Assembly (NCBI GenBank): GCA_016219275.1
Contig: JACRBM010000043.1
Location: 1 to 64,000, forward strand
Direction: 5' to 3'
DNA length: 64,000 nucleotides
Source: Chloroflexota bacterium
GTDB lineage: Bacteria > Chloroflexota > Anaerolineae > UBA4142
Shown: positions 58,443-64,000 of the stretch, in pieces
Layout of the letters: the number at the start of each line of letters is the position of its first letter
Numbering within the stretch: the first letter of the stretch is position 1
Notes under the pieces: model-generated
Database searches by the model: none
What the model was told of the DNA's origin: nothing
The model's input: only the letters and a program-made list of their open reading frames with translations
Position numbers and translations under genes: made by a program

Positions 58443-61412
58443 ATGATTCGCAAACAAGACCTCGAACGCATTAGCGAGAATGTCTGGCAGGTGCCGCAGA
58501 ATTATCGCGAAGATATGCGTGTGCCGGCGCGGCTGTACGCGGACGAAGAATTGGTGGAAGACGCGTTGCAGGACGAATCGGTGAATCAACTCGTCAACAC
58601 CGCGACCTTGCCCGGCGTCGTCAAGTACGCGATCGCGATGCCGGACGTGCATCAAGGGTACGGCGCGCCGGTCGGCGGCGTGTTCGCCACGCAAATGCCG
58701 GACGGCGTGATTTCGCCGGGTGCGATCGGGTACGATATCAACTGCCTTGCCGGCGATTCGCGTGTTCTGCACCACTTTGGTTATACGGTTCCGATTGCCG
58801 AGATGGAGTCGAGTTGGCAACAAGATACGCTGGTCTGCCAAGATTTCTCGCACGAACGCGCGATGGACACGCGCATCGTTCGCTTTCTCAAACTCAAGCC
58901 CCGCGCGCGCGTTTACCGCGTCACGACTGATACCGGCGACACGATCACAGCAACGGGCGATCATCCATTTTGGACGCCGGAAGGAATGGTCGCATTGTCG
59001 AACATTCGCCCGGGGGATTGCGTTGCGCTCTATCCTTTTGCCGGCGTGCCTTTTGAAAAACCATCCGACGAAATCGTCGTGGATCGCGAAGCGATTTTGC
59101 GAATACTCAAACTGCACGATAAAGATTCGCGCGGCAATTCCGACACGCAAATTCTCAATCAGTTGAATCGTCGCGGTTTGTTGCCTTTGCGTCTGACCGC
59201 GCGCCAGATACCCCATTTGCTCCGTTTGCTCGGTTACGTTTGGGGCGATGGCACGATTTATTTCGCCGGCAAACGCGGCAATGGGATTACTTGGTTCTGG
59301 GGCAAGCCGGAAGATTTGGAAAAGATTCGCGCTGACGTGCAGGCACTAGGTTTCACTCCATCGCGTATCTATGCGCGTGAGCGCAACCACGCGATCAAAA
59401 CGTTTTACGCCGATTACCAAATCGAGACGACCGAGACGGCGTTCAAAGTCAGCAGTTCCGCGTTTGCCGCGCTGTGCGCCGCGCTGGGCGCGCCGGTCGG
59501 CAACAAGACGCGTCAAGATTTCGAAATGCCGACTTGGTTGATGTCCGCGCCGCTGTGGCAGAAGCGGTTGTTCCTCGCCGCGTTGTTTGGCGCAGAGTTA
59601 TCCGCACCCAAACCATTCAAAATGCGGAACTATAACTTTTACACGCCAATGCTTTCGATGACCAAGCGCGAACCATTCGTCGCCAGCGGCAAACGATTTA
59701 TCCGCGCGGTATCGGAACTCCTTGCCGAGTTTGGCGTCGAGACGAAAACGATCAGCACGCGCATCGAGAATGAATCGCATCGTTTGCGCCTTGTATTGTC
59801 GTCCAAGCCGGAGAGTTTGATCAATCTTTGGAGCAAGGTCGGGTTCGAATACAATCAGTCTCGCCGCGCGTTGGCTAACGTCGCGCTGCAATATATCAAA
59901 CACAAGCGCGAGATTGTAACGCGCCGCGCGCGCGCCGCCGCGGATGCAGTGGTGATGCAAGGGGCTGGCGTTGCGCGCGCAGAAATCTTTGCGCGGCTCA
60001 CGACGCCGGAGGTCAACGAACGATTTATCGAACGTTCGTTGTACGAAGGACGCGACACCGCGCCGCGTGTCGCCACCAACTTTGCGATGTTCGACGAATA
60101 TCGCGCTCGGGCTACTACCGGGCTAGGCGCAAGTGGAATGGTTTGGTCGCGCATTGCATGCGTCGAAGTGGTTCCCTTCGACGATGCGGTGTACGATTTC
60201 ACCGTCGCGCATCACGATCATAATTTCATCGCCAACGGTTTTGTCGTTTCAAACTGTGGCGTCCGCCTGCTCGCGTCGGAGTTGCGCGCGGAAGAAATCG
60301 CACCGCAGATCAAAGACCTCGCCACCGCGCTGTACAAAAATTGTCCGAGCGGCGTCGGGTCGGAGGGAAGCGTTTCCCTTGGTTTCAAAGACCTCGACGA
60401 AGTGTTGGAAACGGGATCCGAGTGGGCGCGCAAAAAAGGTTTTGCGCGGCAAGAAGACCTGGATCGCACCGAGGAACGCGGGCGCATGTATCACGCGGAC
60501 GCGGCGTTCGTTTCCAAACGCGCCAAGGAACGCGGCAAGCATCAACTTGGCACGCTCGGCGCGGGCAATCACTTTATCGAAGTGGATCGCGTTGCGGTGG
60601 TGTACGATGACGCTGTCGCGGACGCGCTCGGCTTGTTCCCCGAACAAATCGTCGCGCAGATTCACTGCGGCTCGCGCGGGCTGGGTCATCAAGTCTGCAC
60701 CGATTACGTGAACGATTTTCAACGCGTCGTGCGCGACGCTGCGCGCAAAATCGTATTGCCCGATCGTGAACTCGTGTGCGCGCCGTTCGAGTCAGACGAA
60801 GGGCAAGCGTACTTCAAAGCGATGGCGTGCGCCGCGAATTTTGCGTTCGCGAATCGCCAGGTGCTCGCGCATCACATTCGTCGCTCGTTTGAAGAGGTGT
60901 TTGCCGGCGTCGTTAAAAATTTCGGGCTGTTCCAGATTTACGACATCGCGCACAACATGGGCAAGATTGAAGAGCACACGCTTGGCGGCGTGAGCGTCAA
61001 GGTGTGCGTGCATCGCAAAGGCGCGACGCGCGCATTCGGTCCTGGGTCGCCGGTGTTGCCGAGCGATCTGCGCGACATCGGGCAACCGGTGCTGATTCCC
61101 GGCTCGATGGGTACCGCGTCCTACGTGTTGATCGGCACCGCCGGTTCGATGGAGCAAACGTTCGGCTCGTCGTGTCACGGCGCGGGTCGCGTGATGAGTC
61201 GCGCGCGCGCGAAACGCGAGGTGCGCGGCGAACAACTGCGCGAGGAACTGGGCGCGCGCGGCATCGTCATTCGCGCCGGCTCGATGCCGGGTCTCGCGGA
61301 AGAAGCGCCGCAAGCGTACAAAGATGTGTCGCGCGTCGTCGAGGTCGTGCATCGCGCCGGCATCGGCAAAAAAGTCGCGCGGCTTGAACCGCTCGCGGTG
61401 ATCAAAGGTTAG
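58443..61412 (+). CDS. rtcB: RtcB RNA ligase interrupted by an intein
   Basis: 989 residues; the joined exteins make 485, a normal RtcB length. N-extein 1-100 ends '[10 protein letters not shown]' and C-extein begins '[11 protein letters not shown]' at C605, together restoring the RtcB motif YDINCGVRL whose Cys binds the catalytic Mn2+/GTP site. Other RtcB marks are '[12 protein letters not shown]', '[15 protein letters not shown]', '[10 protein letters not shown]' and 'SMGTASYVL'. RtcB joins 2',3'-cyclic phosphate to 5'-OH RNA ends in tRNA splicing or RNA repair. GGAGG precedes the ATG. The enzyme is inactive until splicing occurs. Confidence 0.95.
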   Translation: MIRKQDLERISENVWQVPQNYREDMRVPARLYADEELVEDALQDESVNQLVNTATLPGVVKYAIAMPDVHQGYGAPVGGVFATQMPDGVISPGAIGYDINCLAGDSRVLHHFGYTVPIAEMESSWQQDTLVCQDFSHERAMDTRIVRFLKLKPRARVYRVTTDTGDTITATGDHPFWTPEGMVALSNIRPGDCVALYPFAGVPFEKPSDEIVVDREAILRILKLHDKDSRGNSDTQILNQLNRRGLLPLRLTARQIPHLLRLLGYVWGDGTIYFAGKRGNGITWFWGKPEDLEKIRADVQALGFTPSRIYARERNHAIKTFYADYQIETTETAFKVSSSAFAALCAALGAPVGNKTRQDFEMPTWLMSAPLWQKRLFLAALFGAELSAPKPFKMRNYNFYTPMLSMTKREPFVASGKRFIRAVSELLAEFGVETKTISTRIENESHRLRLVLSSKPESLINLWSKVGFEYNQSRRALANVALQYIKHKREIVTRRARAAADAVVMQGAGVARAEIFARLTTPEVNERFIERSLYEGRDTAPRVATNFAMFDEYRARATTGLGASGMVWSRIACVEVVPFDDAVYDFTVAHHDHNFIANGFVVSNCGVRLLASELRAEEIAPQIKDLATALYKNCPSGVGSEGSVSLGFKDLDEVLETGSEWARKKGFARQEDLDRTEERGRMYHADAAFVSKRAKERGKHQLGTLGAGNHFIEVDRVAVVYDDAVADALGLFPEQIVAQIHCGSRGLGHQVCTDYVNDFQRVVRDAARKIVLPDRELVCAPFESDEGQAYFKAMACAANFAFANRQVLAHHIRRSFEEVFAGVVKNFGLFQIYDIAHNMGKIEEHTLGGVSVKVCVHRKGATRAFGPGSPVLPSDLRDIGQPVLIPGSMGTASYVLIGTAGSMEQTFGSSCHGAGRVMSRARAKREVRGEQLREELGARGIVIRAGSMPGLAEEAPQAYKDVSRVVEVVHRAGIGKKVARLEPLAVIKG
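58743..60254 (+). mobile_element. Intein in rtcB (504 aa) with degenerate LAGLIDADG endonuclease
   Basis: The intein spans residues 101-604. Block A is 'CLAGDSRVL' and block B '[13 protein letters not shown]' with the conserved His. A homing-endonuclease region has LAGLIDADG-like motifs '[11 protein letters not shown]' (near residue 260) and '[11 protein letters not shown]' (near residue 377). Block F is '[20 protein letters not shown]' and the end is 'VSN', followed by Cys of the C-extein. The penultimate residue is Ser where His is usual, so splicing may be slower or conditional. It sits exactly at the active-site Cys, a favoured intein position known in archaeal RtcB. Confidence 0.92.
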
Positions 61413-61429
61413 TTCCTTGAGTTCCCTCA

Positions 61430-61494
61430 TTTCCTTCATTTCCCTTGATTTCCTGGGTGAGGGAAATCAGGGAAATCAGGGAAATGAGGGAAAT
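61430..61494. repeat. Short-unit repeat with inverted halves (GGGAAATCA type)
   Basis: TTCCCTCATTTCCTTCATTTCCC and the following GAGGGAAATCAGGGAAATCAGGGAAATGAGGGAAAT are complementary, giving a long A/G-rich hairpin. The second half is a 9-base unit repeated four times and supplies GAGGG as ribosome site for the next gene. Confidence 0.65.
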
Positions 61495-62475
61495 ATGCAG
61501 TTGCGAAATATTCCGCTCGATGACGCGCTCGGCGCGATTCTCGTCCACAATATCACGGGCGCGGACGGGCGCAAGGTGTTGGCGAAAGGTCGTCAACTCA
61601 ACGCGGACGATATCGCGAAAATTCGCGCGCTCGGCAAGACGACGGTGTACGCGGCGATGCTCGAACCAGGCGACGTGCGCGAGGATGACGCGGCGACGCG
61701 ACTGGCGCGCACGCTCATCGGCAATCATATCGAGGCGAGCAAGCCGAGCGGGGGCAGAATAAATCTTTACGCGAATCATGCCGGCTTTTTGCGCGTGAAT
61801 CGGGACGCGTTAAAACGCATCAACGAATTAGACGGCGTTACGCTCGCGACGATACTGGGATTCACACGCGTCGCGCCGAAGAAAATGATTGCGACGCTCA
61901 AGACGGTTGGACTCGCGTTGCCCGAAGCGACCCTGCGCACGGCAGACGACATCGGCGCAGTGTTGAGCATCACGCCGGTCGCGCGTTCTGACGTTGCGAT
62001 TGTTCTGACCGGGAGCGAGAACGCGCGCGCGCGCGTCGAAGAAATTTTTCTGCCGCCGCTCCGCGCGCGGTTCGAAGACCTGGGCGCGCGGGTGATCGCC
62101 GAAGCGTACGTGGACGAAGACGCGGACGCGCTCGCGGGGACATTGGGCGGGGTGATCGGCGGCGGCGCGCAATTGGTTGTGATTGCGGGCGAAACTTCGA
62201 TCATGGATGCGAACGACGTAACGCCGCGGGGCATTCAAAACGCCGGCGGCATGATCGAGGTGTACGGCGCGCCGGTGGAGCCGGGGAATTTGTTGTTGCT
62301 CGCGTACAAACCTTGCGAAGGTTTACTGGATATCCCAATCATCGGCGCGCCTGGGTGCGTGAAATCGCGCGAGACGAATGTGGTAGATTTGCTTCTGCCG
62401 CCGTTGCTTGTGGGCGAGCGCGTGACGCGCGCAGACGTGAATGCGCTCGCCGAGGGTGGGTTGTTGATTGGATAA
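61495..62475 (+). CDS. Molybdopterin-binding-domain (MoCF/MoeA-like) protein
   Basis: 326 residues. An N-terminal 'IPLDDALGAILVHNITGADG' part resembling the MoeA entry motif is followed by a small helical linker and a MoCF_biosynth-type domain (about 165-300) with 'GAVLSITPVARSDVAIVLTG', 'GGVIGGGAQLVVIAGETSIMD' and 'DVTPRGIQNAGG'. Substrate or cofactor is not certain; the family lies close to MogA/CinA-type proteins. The ATG at 61495 follows GAGGG in the repeat; an upstream in-frame extension ('GNQGNQGNEGN') is only translated repeat. A perfect terminator follows. Confidence 0.8.
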   Translation: MQLRNIPLDDALGAILVHNITGADGRKVLAKGRQLNADDIAKIRALGKTTVYAAMLEPGDVREDDAATRLARTLIGNHIEASKPSGGRINLYANHAGFLRVNRDALKRINELDGVTLATILGFTRVAPKKMIATLKTVGLALPEATLRTADDIGAVLSITPVARSDVAIVLTGSENARARVEEIFLPPLRARFEDLGARVIAEAYVDEDADALAGTLGGVIGGGAQLVVIAGETSIMDANDVTPRGIQNAGGMIEVYGAPVEPGNLLLLAYKPCEGLLDIPIIGAPGCVKSRETNVVDLLLPPLLVGERVTRADVNALAEGGLLIG

Positions 62476-62514
62476 ATGCAGTAGGGGCGACGCAAGCGTC
62501 GCCCCTACTGCATT
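62475..62514. terminator. Bidirectional terminator between convergent genes
   Basis: AATGCAGTAGGGGCGACGC (62475-62493) pairs perfectly with its complement (62496-62514) over a two-base centre. It overlaps the last base of the plus-strand gene and the stop of era, so it can serve both. Confidence 0.8.
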
Positions 62515-63436
62515 ATTCGTTCGAATATCCCAGCTCGCGCAGACTATCGCCGCGCTCGCGCCATTTCTCCCAGACCTTGACCCACAGTTCCAAAAACACC
62601 TTGTGCCCGACCCAGGTTTCGATTTCTTTGCGCGCGTCCTGCCCGATTTGTTTGAGCATCGCGCCGCGCGCGCCGATGATGATGCCTTTTTGCGTATCGC
62701 GTTCCACGTAAATCGTCGCGCCGATGTGCGTGAGATCGTCACGGCGGTCTTGCCATTCTTCAATCGCGACCGCGACCGAATGCGGAATTTCCTGGCGTGT
62801 GTGTTTGAGCACTTGCTCGCGGATCAACTCGGACGCCATCATTTGCAAATTCTGATCGGTCACTTGATCGGCGGGATAAAGTTCGGGACCCTCCGGCAAG
62901 CGCGCGAGAATTTGCGTGAGCAGTTTATCGCAGTTGTCGCCGCGTTGAGCCGAAACGCGCATCCAATCTTCGTGCTTGATGAGTGACCAGAACGCTTCGG
63001 TGTTTTCCTGTACATGTTCGGGTTTGAGCAAATCCATTTTGTTGAGCGCGAGCAAAACCGGCGCGCGGCATTTATCGTTGAGCAAGCGACCGATATGGAT
63101 GTCTTCCTCGGTTGGCAGGTGCGAACCATCGGCGACGAACACAACGACGTCCACATCGTTGATCGTTCGCGTCGCGGCTTGCACCATCGTGCTGCCGAGC
63201 TTGTGCAAGGGTTTGTGGATGCCGGGCGTGTCCACGAAAATAACTTGCGCGTCCGGACGCGTGAGGATGCCGCGCAGCGCGCGTCGCGTCGTCTGCGGTT
63301 TGGGCGAGACGATTGCGATTTTTGCGCCGACGTACCGATTGACGAGTGTGGACTTGCCGACATTCGGCTTGCCGACAATCGCGGCAAAACCGGATTTGTG
63401 TTGCGTAAAAACGAGCGTGGGGTCTATATGATTCAT
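62513..63436 (-). CDS. era: GTPase Era
   Basis: 307 residues. G1 'GKPNVGKST', G2 region 'SPKPQTTRR', G3 'DTPGIHKP', G4 'NKMDLL' and G5 'SAQRG' are all present, followed by the C-terminal KH domain with 'GATIYVERDTQKGIIIGARG' and the 'LKQIGQDARKEIE' helix. Era binds the 3' end of 16S rRNA during 30S assembly. The ATG at 63436 fits the family start; an upstream extension of about 79 codons is not supported. It is convergent with the molybdopterin-domain gene. Confidence 0.96.
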   Translation of the reverse strand: MNHIDPTLVFTQHKSGFAAIVGKPNVGKSTLVNRYVGAKIAIVSPKPQTTRRALRGILTRPDAQVIFVDTPGIHKPLHKLGSTMVQAATRTINDVDVVVFVADGSHLPTEEDIHIGRLLNDKCRAPVLLALNKMDLLKPEHVQENTEAFWSLIKHEDWMRVSAQRGDNCDKLLTQILARLPEGPELYPADQVTDQNLQMMASELIREQVLKHTRQEIPHSVAVAIEEWQDRRDDLTHIGATIYVERDTQKGIIIGARGAMLKQIGQDARKEIETWVGHKVFLELWVKVWEKWRERGDSLRELGYSNE

Positions 63437-63522
63437 AGCCAAAGTATACACGAGGTTAAGAGAAACGCAAACGCGTTGGCAGCGCCGCGCGGGGCGTACT
63501 ATAATCACACGCGAGGAAAAAA

Positions 63523-63777
63523 ATGCCGGCGATGGATCAACAAGTATGGCGCGCTGCGCTCGCGTATTATCAAGCGTGGAACGAGGAAAAATTCGTGACC
63601 CAGGTCTTGCAACGCGGGCGTTACACGACGGACGAAAAGTGGCAGATGTATCAAGACCTGTACGAGCAGGCAATGCGGATCAAATCGCGGTCGAGCTTAA
63701 CGGAACTATTGCACCATGCCCAAGAGTTAGAAGAATACTATACCCAAATCCAAAAATTTGAAAAGCGGCGGGCGTAA
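63523..63777 (+). CDS. Small hypothetical helical protein
   Basis: 84 residues, mainly helical and charged, with 'QVWRAALAYYQAWNEEKF', 'KWQMYQDLYEQAMRIK' and 'LLHHAQELEEYY'. GAGG lies at good distance from the ATG, and the gene is divergent from era with about 85 bases between. Not recognised. Confidence 0.6.
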   Translation: MPAMDQQVWRAALAYYQAWNEEKFVTQVLQRGRYTTDEKWQMYQDLYEQAMRIKSRSSLTELLHHAQELEEYYTQIQKFEKRRA

Positions 63778-63824
63778 AGAAAGTGAGACGGCATGTTGCG
63801 CCGCAAAACGCGGCGATAAAATCA

Positions 63825-63862
63825 AGACCCGTCAGTTTTCGCGCAAGCGACCTGACGGGTCT
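63825..63862. repeat. Palindromic extragenic element near the window end
   Basis: AGACCCGTCAG (63825-63835) and CTGACGGGTCT (63852-63862) flank TTTTCGCGCAAGCGAC. Sequence and layout are close to the inner palindrome at 28857-28895. It overlaps the 3' end of the minus-strand partial ORF. Confidence 0.6.
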
Positions 63863-63999
63863 CCGTATTTATATAGTTCCTCGCGTGTCCACGTTCGCTT
63901 GCCGGGAACCGGACCTTGCTTGATCAACGATTGAATGTAGGCGCGTTCCTTTGTCCAAGTTGCAGTTTGGGGGCGCGCTAGGGCGATAACCTCGCGTTC
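63832..63999 (-). CDS. Partial ORF, C-terminal end of a minus-strand gene
   Basis: The frame runs in from the window edge for about 55 codons ('VIALARPQTATWTKERAYIQ', 'KQGPVPGKRTWTREELYKYG') and stops at 63832-63834. The last ten codons lie in the palindromic element. The sequence is protein-like with a helix-turn-helix flavour, but too short to name. Confidence 0.4.
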   Translation of the reverse strand, partial: EREVIALARPQTATWTKERAYIQSLIKQGPVPGKRTWTREELYKYGDPSGRLREN

Positions 64000-64000
64000 A

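Noticed and set aside
61417-61494. N-terminal extension of the molybdopterin-domain protein
   Set aside because: It is translation of a GGGAAATCA repeat and a hairpin.

Overview
The window looks like chromosomal DNA of a Chloroflexota bacterium, most likely Anaerolineae-like. This is inferred from gene content and not from a marker gene. The supporting signs are moderately GC-rich DNA, secreted proteins with long Pro/Thr 'PTPTPT' stalks, TIR and beta-propeller proteins, a CarH-type regulator, and an archaeal-type motility apparatus of the kind recently reported from Chloroflexota. No rRNA, tRNA, transposase gene or CRISPR array was seen.

Positions 1-16000 are accessory and mostly on the minus strand. 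They hold a frameshifted DinB-like gene, a TerC membrane protein, a DUF1877 gene bounded by integron-like recombination sites, a NarL-type two-component pair, and a small RiPP-type group (lasso B2-like protease, PqqD-like protein, sulfotransferase). A plus-strand S41 protease follows, then a minus-strand group of two TIR proteins (one with a membrane-anchored propeller), a zinc metalloprotease fused to a propeller, and an unknown protein. Positions 16100-21900 (plus) hold a CarH/LitR-like B12-binding MerR regulator under a textbook promoter with 11-bp operator-like repeats, followed by a secreted protein, two SDR proteins and an MFS transporter.

Positions 22000-57800 form one long plus-strand motility supercluster. 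It begins with a cyclic-di-GMP-I riboswitch and terminator, then a 38-aa ORF and an OmpR-type regulator. Next come a coiled-coil membrane protein, two tandem archaellins, an O-antigen-ligase/TPR protein, two ArlCDE-like coiled-coil proteins, ArlG-like and ArlF-like proteins, and a chemosensory system (CheW, CheR, CheW, two MCPs, a small unknown, CheA-REC, CheB, a CheB-type lone receiver, a hybrid kinase and a receiver). A four-gene ubiquitin-like system follows (E2-like, E1-like, JAMM protease, Ubl ending in GG plus two residues), then REC-ArlH, ArlI, ArlJ and three envelope proteins, of which two are PilN/PilO-like and one ends in LysM. I read this as a bacterial archaellum with its own chemotaxis pathway. 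A Ub-like conjugation cassette sits between the signalling genes and the motor genes, and the motor ATPase regulator carries its own receiver domain.

Positions 57900-64000 hold archease and RtcB (RNA ligase pair; RtcB is interrupted at its catalytic cysteine by a 504-aa intein), a molybdopterin-binding-domain protein, the GTPase Era (minus), a small hypothetical protein and the 3' end of a further minus-strand ORF. Palindromic extragenic elements of a few related types are scattered through the window, including three inside the motility/ubiquitin cluster.
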